DNA of 64,000 nucleotides from Chamaecrista fasciculata (lineage: Eukaryota; Streptophyta; Magnoliopsida; Fabales; Fabaceae), in the NCBI GenBank assembly GCA_003254925.1, contig QANZ01032357.1, forward strand, positions 80,717-144,716. The letters are read 5' to 3'. Numbering within the stretch: position 1 is the first letter of the stretch; every line of letters starts with the position of its first letter. The notes below the pieces were generated by a model. That model did not search any database. It was not told where the DNA came from and was given only the letters and a program-made list of their open reading frames with translations. The translations under genes and the position numbers were made by a program. Below, in pieces: positions 26,893 through 37,885 of the stretch.

Positions 26893-27266
26893 GCTAAAGT
26901 GCACTTTTGGTCCATAACTTTGGCAAAGGTTTCAATTTGATTCCATAACTTTTTTGTTGCAATTTTGGTCCCATAACTTTTGAAAATGTCTCACAGTTGG
27001 TCTCAAGCTGATTTCCATTCAATATCTACCGTTAAATCCACTTTACCCATATTTGTCACGTCATCATTCAACTTAATATGTCATATCATTATTAACGACA
27101 AAAAATGGATGGAAATCAGCTTAGACCAACGGTGGGACGTTTTTAGAAGTTATGGGACCAAATTGAGACCTTTCCCAAAGTTATGGGACTAAAATTGCAA
27201 AACAAAATGTTATGGGACCAAATTTAGACTTTTGCTAAAGTTATGAGACTAAAATTACACTTTAGC
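26893..27266. mobile_element. MITE with long inverted repeats in the ELF4-like promoter
   Basis: Begins GCTAAAGTGCACTTTTGGTCC and ends with an imperfect inverse, ATTACACTTTAGC. Repeated phrases AACTTT-GGCAAAG and TTATGGGACCAAA are mirrored across the centre at about 27080. A relative with GCCAAAGTG ends lies at 52621-53278. Confidence 0.75.
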
Positions 27267-27462
27267 TTCTACGTGGTAAGAGAGAGAAAATTGGAGCTCA
27301 ATAATCATTGACCAACCGCCCAACAATGATGGCATATATGGTAAATGACTTTGCCTGTGATACTGAATTGTGACAGTCCAATAAGAATTTTGCGTACTGT
27401 TGACTGTAATCAAGTCTCTTTTGGTTGACCGATAGTGATTAGACGGTCACCGTAGGGCAAAT

Positions 27463-27508
27463 AAATATCTTCGGTTTCTATTTTTTTATTATTGCAGCCA
27501 AGATATTT
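27463..27508. promoter_or_regulatory. Two inverted evening-element-like sites upstream of the ELF4-like gene
   Basis: AAATATCT on the plus strand at 27463-27470 and its complement AGATATTT at 27501-27508. The core is that of the evening element bound by CCA1/LHY/RVE proteins, though the full AAAATATCT form is not met. They lie about 730-770 bp from the ATG. Function is inferred. Confidence 0.35.
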
Positions 27509-28043
27509 ATTTTGTCTGGGATAGAAAAAGGAAAAGAATTAAAAGGTCAGGTGTTTTTCTTACTTTAGAGGTTTACTAATTGGCAATTTTTTTTTTGTAC
27601 TCTACTAATTGGCAATTGGTACTTAATTAATGTATATTCAACTAATTAATAAATATTAATAACTAATTTTTACCCAAAAAAATTAACAACTAATAAATAT
27701 ATATATCTCAAGCTAAAGCATATAGGTCATATTTGTTTTTTTTTGGCCAAAGCATATAGGCCATATGAAGGTAGTTTGTTACACTATGAAATTCAGAACA
27801 TAAAAAGCACATATTTATGATTTCTACGGATAATACTTGTAAGAATAAATTAGGAAAAACACCCATAAACAAATTTTTCTAAGACTAATATCTCAAATAA
27901 CTATTCCACCCAAAAAAATATCTAAAATAATTATCATAAACAATGATCTTTAGTTTAAAAGATCCAAACCAAACATCCATCAAGTTCTCTATTGATCAAA
28001 TTGTCACCTTAAACTTTATTTCAAAACGTCCAAGAGAGTTGTT

Positions 28044-29678
28044 TTTTTTTTTATTCAAAAGAGTCAACTTACAAAAGGCAACTAGTTAGTAAAACCTGTT
28101 AAATTAAAATGAAGGAAAGCAAAATAACTACTGTCTATAGTTGCAAGTGTGTGATTAAAANTGCATCAATTCTAAGATTTAAATAGCATCCAAACCAACA
28201 AGCCCTAGCAAAAGGACATTCCCCAAAGAGGTGCTGAGTTGTCTCTATGGTGTGACAGCAAAAAATGCAAGTTCCTTCAATCTTAAAGTTTCACTTCAAC
28301 AAAGTTTCACCAAGAGGTAAGGCATTATGGGAGAGTTGCCAGAGAAAACAGAGACTTTTAGGGGGTAAGTCAATACTCCATAAATTCTTCCAGTTAATGG
28401 GAGTAGAGTTACTTGTTGTTAAAGAAACAGTCTGGTTGAGGTTGGCAAATGCAATGTAGCCTTCCTTAACAGAGTAAGTACCACTGCTCGAAGGCAGGAA
28501 GATAAATCGATCAGGGGAGCTGCAAGTTGAAGTGATGGTGTTGGTAATAGCACGAGCATCTTCAGGGCTGAAAAGGGATCTAATTGTATCTCTTTTCCAG
28601 TGACCATTCATGTCCATTAAGTCACTAACCCTTGTTAAGTTGTTGGAGTTCTGTGTGGCTGGTACCAATTAGTGCTTGATAGGGAAATTCTTTTACCATC
28701 ACCTACTTGCCACTTGAAAAGAGGCTTAATCTGATCAAACGCTTTGAACATGCCCTTCCATCTAATAGATGCATTAGCTGGGCATTTTAACACATCATTA
28801 TTTGGCCCAGAGCTATATTTGTGCAACATGATTATGCTGTACAGACAGTTTGGATCAGAGAAGAGCTTCCAAACCTGCTTGGTGAGAAGGGCTTGGTTAA
28901 AATCCGAGGAGTTTCTGATACCTAAGCCTCCCATTTACCTTGGCAAACAAATTTTTGACCACCTGATCATGTGTAAGCAGTTCTTGTTCTGCCCATGACT
29001 CCATAAAAACTTGTTAATTATGGAGTCACATATGTTGGCTTGATGTTTGGTTAGCTTGATGTGCGAAAGGTAGTAGGATGTAAGGGATCCCAATACTGAT
29101 TTGATGAGGGTGATCCTACCAGATCTTGAGAGTAAATTCCTTTGCCAGCCTTGCAGCTTGCCTTGTATGGTTTCAAGGAACTTAGTGTAAGACCTCTGTG
29201 TGTTGTTTGGCCCATCAACATAATTGCCAAGATAGAGACCAATGTCTTTGGAATGACCACATTTGAGAGTTTTGGTCATAAGTTTGACAAACTTTTGAGG
29301 AGTGTTAGGGCTAAAAACAGTAACTGATTTGCTGTCATTGATGTGTAGGCCAGAGCATGTTGCAAATTCATCAAGAACCTTCCTTACCTGTTGGGAGGAA
29401 AAAAGGTTTGCTTTGAAGAAGAGAAGACAATCGTCGGCATACAGCAGGTGCGAGAGAGTATGACCCCCCTTGGAGATCTTGATGCCAGCAAGGCATTTAT
29501 CTTTCTCCATTTTTAATAATTTAAAGGATAGGACATTGAGGCATAGAAGAAACAAATATGGTGATAAGGGATCACTTTGCCTGAGCCCACATTTCGGAGT
29601 GATTTGATGAGTAAAGGCCTCATTAAATTTGACATGAACTCTAGTAGTGATTTGATGAGTAGAGGCATTTATCTTTCT
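28044..29678 (-). mobile_element. 5'-truncated LINE with reverse-transcriptase remnant and target duplication
   Basis: A 14-bp direct repeat CCAAGAGAGTTGTT flanks the insert (28030-28043 and 29679-29692), and a T-run at 28044 is the poly(A) tail of a minus-strand LINE. The coding remnant (29690 toward 28290) has the reverse-transcriptase catalytic box YADDCLLF, the following KSVLGSL-TSYYLS stretch and the C-terminal zf-RVT region (LPPKSLCFLWQLSHNALP). It is broken by a TAA just before MGGLGIR (about 28935) and a frameshift near 28660. An N is at 28161. Only the 3' part of ORF2 is present, so it is inactive. Confidence 0.88.
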
Positions 29679-29798
29679 CCAAGAGAGTTGTTATGTCAAG
29701 TGAACTTAAAATCTGGTGTCTCAAAAAGCCATTGAAAACCTCCTAAAGAAATCAGAATAAGGGCTAATGATACTAAAATTGGTATAACAAATTGATTT

Positions 29799-29969
29799 TG
29801 TTTTGGTAAGAAAAAAGTTTAGATGAGTTGGGCCCCGAGGGCTTACCAAGGCCAGGGCAGTCTTCTAGACTCTATGAGCGCTTACGGAGGTACTTACAGA
29901 TCGCCTACCAACAAGGTTCTCATATCGGCAGTGGGAATCGAACATACGACCTTGTGGATTATGAGTCGA
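29799..29969 (-). mobile_element. 5'-truncated tRNA-derived SINE
   Basis: Reverse complement of the SINE at 30289-30499 over most of its length: the B-box side GTTCGATTCCCAC, the CTTGTTGGTAGG block and the end CCTAAACTTT-TACCAAAA. It lacks the 5' A-box part. It is flanked by the 13-bp repeat AACAAATTGATTT at 29786-29798 and 29970-29982. Confidence 0.85.
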
Positions 29970-30072
29970 AACAAATTGATTTGAACAAAAGAGAAGGTAG
30001 CACATCACTCCTGTGATGGTCCCCAATTTCCTTCATATAAATTATGTAAATATTATACTTTTGACTAAGAAT

Positions 30073-30684
30073 AGTGTGGTAGGAGATAGGTTTCTAGATG
30101 ACCATTTTACTCCGTTGGATTAAATTGATCTTAGCCATCCATTTGGTAGGTGGTGATAGGTGGAATAGTAGTGCATCTCCACCATCCATTAAGTTAGGTC
30201 AAAAGTAAGTGAATTCTAATCATTCATTTGGGAGGTGGAGTGACTATAAATAGAGGAGCTTCCTTCAGTTGTAAATCACCAAACAATAGGCCAACAAAGG
30301 TTGGCCCAGTTGGTAAGGAGTCGACTCATAACCCACAAGGTCGTGTGTTCGATTCCCACTGCCAATGTGAGAGCCTTGTTGGTAGGTGATCTGTAAGTAC
30401 CTCTATAAGCGCTCATAGAGCCTGGAGGCCTGCCCTGGCCTTGGTGAGCCCCCGAGGCCCAACTCACCTAAACTTTCTAATACCAAAAAAAAAAAAAAGT
30501 CACCAAACAATAGAGTTGCATTTGTAGAGAGAGAGCGAGGCATTTATATAGAAGAGCATTTCGAAGTTCTTCATATATTGTGTTCTAGCTTCTTCTCTTC
30601 TCTTAATTAGTGAGTTTGAGTGAGGCTAACTAGTACTTTTAGAAGAAAGTGCTAGGCCGCGCGGTGATTGGAAGTGTTAAAAAT
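30073..30684 (+). repeat. LTR-like repeat, copy 1, interrupted by a SINE
   Basis: Matches 62460-62860 along its length: GTGTGGTAGGAGATAGGTTT start, TATA-type ACTATAAATAGAGG, GTTCTTCATATATTG and AGTGTTAAAAAT end. The TATA box and its position upstream of copia polymerase remains on the same strand suggest an LTR, but TG/CA ends and a primer binding site are not clear. Confidence 0.5.
30289..30499 (+). mobile_element. Full-length tRNA-derived SINE with 13-bp target duplication
   Basis: A perfect 13-bp duplication TCACCAAACAATA flanks it (30276-30288 and 30500-30512). Near the 5' end are a pol III A box (TGGCCCAGTTGGTAAGGAG) and a B box (GTGTTCGATTCCC). The 3' end is a 14-base A-run. It sits in the LTR-like repeat, whose other copy at 62 kb has the empty site. 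Confidence 0.92.
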
Positions 30685-31034
30685 CAAGCCCATAGCACTC
30701 AACACAAAGGAAACACCAAAGGAGGCTTAACATCATGAATAATATATTAAAAGACCCAAAGAAGACATTAAAGAGGAAAAAAACAATAATCATTATAAGT
30801 TGTTAAGTTGATGGAGATAGAAAGATGAGCGTACGATTGAGATTTTGAGATCACACAAATCTGAAATGAAAAATGAAGATCAAGAAAATGTTGAAATGAA
30901 AACACAACCTCAATGTAAAAAAATCGACGAGAATGTCACGATGAGTTCAAAGTCAAAATTAGGAGAGAAATCAAAATCCAAATATGGGCAACTCAAAAAA
31001 TCACCATTGACCCAGAATCAAACCACAAAATATT

Positions 31035-31635
31035 GATAATATTAAATGAAACAATAATATTATCAATTAATAATCACCATTGGCCCAATATCAATCCAAA
31101 GATGCTGCACAACTCTACTTATCTCAACAAACCTACCTTAGAAGAGTTTTGGAGAAATTCAATATCAAGGTCTCCAAACTTGTTTCAACACCTTTTGCTG
31201 CCCATTTTCAACTCTCATCAAACCTATGTCCTAAAAGTGAAGAGGAGGATGAGGAAATGTCCAAAATTCCTTATCAAAGTGTCGTAGGGAGCCTAATGTA
31301 TGAAATGGTGTGCTCTAGGCCTGATCTAGCATATGCACTAAGTGTAGTAAGTCGTTTTATGCATAATCTAGGGAAACAACACTAGAATGCAGTAAAATGG
31401 ATACTCTGCTACCTCAAGGGAACACCTAATCTAGGATTACTATTTCCTAAAGATGATATAGCTCCTAAAATTACTGATTTTGTAGATTCAGATTTTGCAG
31501 GAGATAGGGATAAGAGAAAATCCATTTCTGAATTTATTTTTACCTTCACATCTAGTATAAGATGAAAATCCAGCTTGCAATCAATTATAGCCCTCTCAAC
31601 CATAGAAGCAGAGTATGTGTAAAAAAAATTGTAGT
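31035..31635 (+). pseudogene. Ty1/copia polymerase remnant (end of RT and start of RNase H)
   Basis: One frame reads LYLSQQTYLRRVLEKFNI, then YQSVVGSLMYEMVCSRPDLA, then the RNase H motif FVDSDFAGDRDKRKS and ALSTIEAEYV, all in the order of copia pol. In-frame stops occur at about 31383 (where Trp is expected), 31561 and 31621. Gag, protease and integrase are missing. Inactive relic. Confidence 0.85.
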
Positions 31636-31639
31636 GCAT

Positions 31640-32804
31640 AGTATGACTATAGTCTTCAAATCTTACAAATAATCCTAGGGACCTAGGTCTACAAATTTTA
31701 AGCCACTTATAAATATAAATTCCATCTATAGGCCACTTGAAATGGCGACATTTTGAATGAGTTAGATTTTGACAAAAAAATTGTGTAAATTTTTTTAAAA
31801 AAATATTTAGAAATTCTACGGTATATTATGACTATAGTCTTCAAATCTTACAAATAATCATGGGAGTCTACAAATTTTAAAACTTTGCAATACAAAAAAT
31901 TTTAGTTTAGTAAGAATTACACAAAATACCAGTTCCTTCATACATCAATCAAAAAGTTGTGCTAAAACATAATTGAGGTTAAAAAACTAACATAAGGAAT
32001 TCGATTAATTATTGACCTAATCAAGAGTTTGAACTATCAAGTTATTAAAAATATTGGATTTTCCTTAAAATAAAATTGGATTAAGACCTATTTTTCATTT
32101 AAAGACTACATGTACCATTAAATAAAAAATACTAAGCTATAACCACAAAAACGTTATACAAAACAAAAACATAGTTGATAAAATTGTTTTTATCAACTAT
32201 CAAGTTATTAAAAATATTGGATTTTCCTTAAAATAAAATTGGATTAAGACCTATTTTTCATTTAAAGACTACATGTACCATTAAATAAAAAATACTAAGC
32301 TATAACCACAAAAACGTTATACAAAACAAAAACATAGTTGATAAAATTGTTTTTATATAAAAATTTTGAAAGAAAGAAAAAAACTACGCAAACAGACTGC
32401 AAGTAGAAAAAATTGGTAATTGAACCCAATCATTGAGCACTAGATCAATTACAAAACCCAGGCCACAAAAAAAAAAGATCAATTACAAAGCGGTCTAATT
32501 AAATAAACCAAAATAGGTTGGTAAACAAAGTGTCGGTACCATACAATTTAAGGAATACACAAGAAAGAAATATGAAAACAAAATGATTGAGATTTGTCAT
32601 CAATTTTCCTTTTTAAATATAACAAGTGACCTTTTCTCCAAGGGTTAGGCATGCCATGATTGAAACTCTCTTAGAAAAATGCTTCACATGTCATTTATAT
32701 TTAAAACATAATACCAAACATCTAAAGAATTTTACTTCCTTAAAGGGTCCTAGTAAAATTACCAAATTAAAGCTACCATCTATCAAATAGTATACATAGC
32801 ATAT
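31640..32804. other. AT-rich intergenic region with two local duplications
   Basis: A 163-bp unit occurs twice in tandem with no visible difference (32032-32194 and 32195-32357). A shorter phrase containing GACTATAGTCTTCAAATC occurs at about 31650 and 31830. No gene seen. The end near 32804 should be the ELP5 3' UTR. Confidence 0.7.
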
Positions 32805-35800
32805 TCATATGTCTAAATCATCATCTGGGTCCTCATCAGAATCTGGCATCTCATCATCCGAATCACGATAATAAATAATCTCACCAATGCCTGAATCCCC
32901 CTTTTTCCCACTTACGATGGGTGCTGCCTCAATTTTGTTCTCTTCAAGGGATCTTCGACCATCATAAATTTGTATTGGTTTACCATTTCCTGTATGATAT
33001 AATGATCAAGTTTAAAGCACACACATCATCAGAAAACTGAAAATATAATCTATCCCAAGAAGAAATAGTTGTCAAGATCTAACTTAACATACCTTGGTGT
33101 TCAAAAGGAAGCACAACCTTTGCCCTATCAGTTCGCTCCTTCTCTGACAGCTCAAGATTGAAATGCACCTAAAACCACTAACTTTTTAAATTTATTTATT
33201 TACAGTCAACAAAAAGACAGAAGTTAAGTTCAAACCACCAACTATATCAAGGTATCATTATTTCTCCGAATTCCTTTGTGACATTGAGTGTGTAGTTTGT
33301 ACAAATATACTCGGTCATTATAAGTATCCTCATTTGTGTAGCTGAGGTGAACAGATCAGATCAAGGTGGTGTGTATAGGCATACCATACCATACCACCAA
33401 AGCCTTATCCCACTAGGTGGGGTGTATAGGCATGTTTTCAACAAATCCCAATCAAAGATTGGATGCAATTTGTTTTTTACCCCATCATTCTGGTGTAGAA
33501 ATAATAAATAGAATACACTAAAAAATCAAGAGTCAACTAGGCACACTGGAGTTAGGGATATATGCTTTAGTTTCATTTCAGTTCCTAATATCTAAATTCT
33601 CAACCAAAAATTAAAAATGATCCCCTTTCCTTGTTACTATTTTGCAAAAGATCAACTGAAACTTTTTTTTTCAATTACAAAAGGTTAACATCAAGACTTT
33701 TCCATTGCAGAGACAGAGATAGAACTTCACCCATATTTTCTATCTGCAAGAAACTATATGACTGACCTTTGGCAGTAGGCCTGAAATGGATGCTCCATCT
33801 ACAGATGAAACTGATGTAAAGCTTATTCCACCAGGCTCAACTTTAAATTCTTCGCACTGAATACAAGTTCAGAGATGTTACATCAGTACACCACCGTTGA
33901 ATCTAATAATTCAGAATAAAGTTTACATGGAAGAAGAGGGAAATCACCGTCACTCTAACTCGCCCATTTCTGCGTTTGAACCTGACATTGAACTTCCCCT
34001 TTGTAAAGTTTTGTTCAGAAAGGTGGTTCTCTGAATTACCTCTAAGACTGTTTACAGAGGGATGAAATGGTTCTACACTGGCCACCATGGAGGACATGTA
34101 ATCAAGAACAGCTGCAGCCCTCTCCTCATGAAGGTCAGAATGCAACAACCCAAAGATACATGAAATCTGATCTGAAACCATAGAAAAACAACGAACGTAA
34201 GAGATAAAGTTGGTTGGATATCAAGTCAACTTCGACTAAAAACTTCTATTAACAAAATAATTACATATTCTCTTTGTTTTGGTACTGCCAAAGAGAAATT
34301 TACCAAAACTAAAATCATGGCAAGCAAGACAATAATACGCAAGGGACTTTAGTAAATCTAAAAGCAGCACAAGAATGAATACCATGGCTACGTAAATTGC
34401 TTATAAGGCCTGAGACTGACTGCAACGTAGCAAGCCTCAACAATTCGCTTAGCTGATAATATGAAGGAAACTTCCATTAGGATTGGAGAGACAAAAGTAC
34501 AGTACCAACAAAGAGGAAACTGTCAATTTATATATAACATGACCACCTAATGTTAAAGCAAAATGACAACTAGTATGCAGGCCTATTTAGTTTGAATTGT
34601 TAATTACAATGCAAAAATATCCTTAACTTTGATTGCCACATGATAGTTAAGAATTTTAACAGATCAACTTTCCATTACATTTGTACAAAACTTAACAAGG
34701 TAAATGAAAATTTACATAGGGCAACATATGTACTATGGCTTTGTTTGGATTGAGGATATTGAGGGAGAAGGGGAGGGAAGGGGAGAGGTTTGAGACCTCT
34801 TCCCCTTGTTTGGAAACTTGAAGATTGGAGGGGAAGAGAATGAGGGATTCAAAGTTAATCCCTCCTCCTCCTTCCTTCCTTCACAAATTACAAATACTCC
34901 AAATTGGGGCATTTTGGAAGAGGAGCTACTTCCCCAAACAAAGGGGAGAGTAGAAGGAGATTAATCTCCCCTCCCCTCCTCCTCCTAGTATCCAAACAAA
35001 GCCTAAATCTATATGCAATCTTTTCTCCCAAAAGTCTAATTTTAAGGTTAGTTACATCACACATCTAAAAATAAGCCAAACCCAAGTAAATATTTGTTTC
35101 CACAATAGAAAACATGATCTCTGTAAAACACTCTGAATCTTGAGAACGAGTCTGACATTCAAGTTAATATTTTGCACCATCTAAAAAAGAGGGACACCTT
35201 TAAGGTTGTTGTCCCAAGTTCAGATTAAAAAATAAATAAATAAACTTCCTAAGAAGTTTCCCCATACAAAATGAAAAATTCCACAATGGAGCTTATTAAA
35301 TACCAAGCCACAAGAATTCTCATCCCAACACACCATCACACTAGGCTAAATTTAACTTCATTGAAAGATATGGTAAAGGCATGTGCATTCTCAGTTTCAT
35401 CGTATCATATTTGAAAATCACAAAATGCAAGAGTACCGAGTCAATGGCAACGCAGAAGCGGACTTTGTTATCTCCAACTAATCCTGCAGTTATTTAAGGA
35501 TATTTTAACATTCAGAGTTGGAAAAATTATCAAAGTAATAAAGCATGAAACCCATTAATCAACACTACAGTGTTTATCTGGTTCAATGATAATATTTTAG
35601 GAGATAAATTTGTAAGAGTACAAAACAATCTAAATAAAATACCTCTACCAAGTTCTGTGATTACTGGAAACAGTTTATCCAAATCCTTCACAGTTTTATA
35701 AGGACTAGAAATAAGTGAACTTTGACCAGTAAGATCCTTGACATTTCCAGATTTTCTTATTTTATCTTTCCAACCCAGAGGATCTGTGTAACAATCCAAA

Positions 35801-36528
35801 ATATGAATCCTGCAAATAAGATGTAATTTTTTTAAAGGTCAGACAATCGTAAGTGAACAAACATACTTAACTTTTAAGATTTGAGAGATAGCACAAAGGA
35901 TTCGAAGCAAGGCCCAAGAAATACTGTACAATACAAGACATTCTTTTCTAAATTTCAATTTTCATCTTTTGACATCCATATCTTCTTTGATATGGTCGAT
36001 ATCAGATTTGAAAGACACCATAGTTAAAAATATTATTTCTTAAGGGATTCCACAACTTTTTTCTTTTTTAATTTCATTTTCTCATCAATCAGACAGTTAT
36101 AAAAAGGGGAACAAAGTGGATGAATTCACATATAAGCAGAAAATATTCACCATTTCTGGCAAGATTCAATATCCACTCCCTTCGTCTTCAGAAGTGCAAT
36201 ATAAGATGATGGACTCCGAGAAAGTGCAACAATCACTATGCCTCTGTATCAGAAAAGAAATATTGGAGAATCAGCTTTAGGATTCGAAATAATTACTACT
36301 AGAGAAAAGGAATAATAATCATACACAAAAAACATTCTCAATAATGAAAAAGTAAACACACCGTGACTGGGATTTTCCTCCCAGGATCTGAGATGAGAGT
36401 TGACCTAGAACGTAAGAGAATACACTGAAACCAAAAGGCGAATCTAGAGAATCCTTAATTGTAAGAGCAGGTGCATGTTCTCCCTCTAATGCACCATCCC
36501 GAAGCGCTCTGCAAATGGATTCAGCCAT
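32805..36528 (-). CDS. ELP5: Elongator complex protein 5 (9 exons)
   Basis: Exons (minus) 36528-36362, 36243-36151, 35809-35643, 35483-35437, 34452-34383, 34171-33948, 33856-33767, 33168-33093 and 32989-32805 join to 372 codons with continuous frame. ELP5 is part of the ELP4-5-6 RecA-fold subcomplex of Elongator, which supports wobble-uridine tRNA modification. Recognisable plant ELP5 features are the start [12 protein letters not shown], the blocks [11 protein letters not shown] and [12 protein letters not shown], and the acidic C-terminus [19 protein letters not shown]. No Walker A site is visible, as expected for this subunit. Length is close to the Arabidopsis protein. The GC-rich stretch at 36840-36960 is probably the 5' UTR or promoter. 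Introns carry a Harbinger-type MITE (34737-35003) and an RTE fragment (33383-33421). Confidence 0.92.
33383..33421 (-). mobile_element. Short RTE-type LINE 3' fragment in an ELP5 intron
   Basis: The insert CAAAGCCTTATCCCACTAGG is a phrase shared with 43610-43650 and 47510-47535 and typical of plant RTE LINE ends. It is flanked by the 12-bp repeat GTGTATAGGCAT (33371-33382 and 33422-33433). Confidence 0.55.
34737..35003. mobile_element. Tourist/Harbinger-like MITE in an ELP5 intron
   Basis: Inverted ends GGCTTTGTTTGGAT and ATCCAAACAAAGCC enclose 267 bp. The flanking trinucleotides are TAT and TAA, so a TWA-type target duplication is only approximate. Confidence 0.7.
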
Positions 36529-37062
36529 CTTTGATGCAAAAAAATAGAGCTACGACCTTGTTTCTTCTGCTCTACGCATGTCCCTGGTGTAGAAGCAGTT
36601 GATTGTTGTTCAGATGATGCCATAGTTTAATACTTGTACTACTCTGCTTATATGAAGTTAAAAATTTTGAAAAATCAAAATGCGAGAACTTAAAATCGAA
36701 GTATATTATTATGTAATGCAAGAGCTTCAAAAGTAAAATTGATGAACCAGTCACAGCTCACAATAGAAGAAGAAACAGAAGTTTGAAGCATCACTAACCT
36801 TCAATCTTCAATCGAAACCCCAGCGACAACTAGGCAGAAACTCAGACTCGAGCACGGCGGAAGCTTCCTTTCCTCACGGCGGCGACACGGCGGCGGTAGG
36901 GTTAGGGGTTTCAGCAAGAGTTTCAGAGAGACAGCAGATTGGGGCATTGAGCACGACGGTTATGCTTTTCTCTCAAACAATTATGAAGGAACACTGCGTT
37001 TTGTGCGTTGGGAATCGTCGTTTTGGTTTTTTCACTTTTTTGATTCAGTCTTTTTAGGGTTT

Positions 37063-37885
37063 TTTTTTTTTGTCAAAGTCCTATTTTGGTCTCTTAGGTT
37101 TGTTCAAAGTTTTGTTTTGATCCATCATCTTTTTTTTGTTCCGTTTTTAGTAAAAAGTTTCACTGTTAGTCCATCAGTATTTTTCATACACTTTTTTCGT
37201 TAAAAAGAAAAAAGAAAAATAGACTTTATCTCCCAAAAGTTTTATTATTTTGCATTAAGGTCTTTCTCCTTATATAATAGGATCAAAACGTAAAAAAAAA
37301 ATAAATAGTTTTAATAAATTTCACATAAAAAAAAAAAAAAATCAACACTATCAACCATCATCATCTTCTTCTTCTTCTATGAACCACCAACACCACTACC
37401 GTCACTGCCAACACCGCCACGACCACCATCATCATTTCTTCTTCTTCTGTCGATGCTGTTGCCGCCACCAGTTATCTCAAGAGTAATCTTATCCCACGAA
37501 TTTTCTGGAGAGATATGCGACGACTCCGACGATTACAAAAACTCCTAACCTTAAGTTTTTTACCTCTAGAGTTCAATGACGACCTCCATTTTATGAAAAA
37601 AAAACAATGGAAAGTCGCCAAAGAGTTACACAGTCGTAAAAAAATTACACAATCGCTGAATTCAGAGTTAGTGAGTTACAAGTCATTCATATAAGTAATC
37701 ATCTATCCAGTTGGGGTCGTAAACAAATAAAGTCAAATAGAGTTCAAAAAGTGAATCACTCGTTTCACAGTCAAATAAGTAAACTTAGTCATATACCTCC
37801 TATTTCAAATCCATATAAACAAGTTCAGAATTACAAATTACTATTAGCAAACATTTTTCTAGCTGGCGAGACCATAGACAAATGA
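37063..37885. repeat. Left part of a MULE-like repeat joined to a broken LINE
   Basis: TGTCAAAGTCCTATTTTGGTC at 37063 resembles the MULE end at 7190, and the following TTAGTAAAAAGTTTCACTGTTAGTCC resembles 51298-51410. A low-complexity Thr/Pro/His-rich stretch (37365-37480) may be captured coding DNA. No matching right end is seen, and at about 37885 the sequence changes into LINE. Confidence 0.45.

Noticed and set aside
30289..30360. Possible tRNA gene (A and B boxes)
   Set aside because: The boxes belong to a SINE with target duplication and poly(A); no cloverleaf with an acceptor stem was found.
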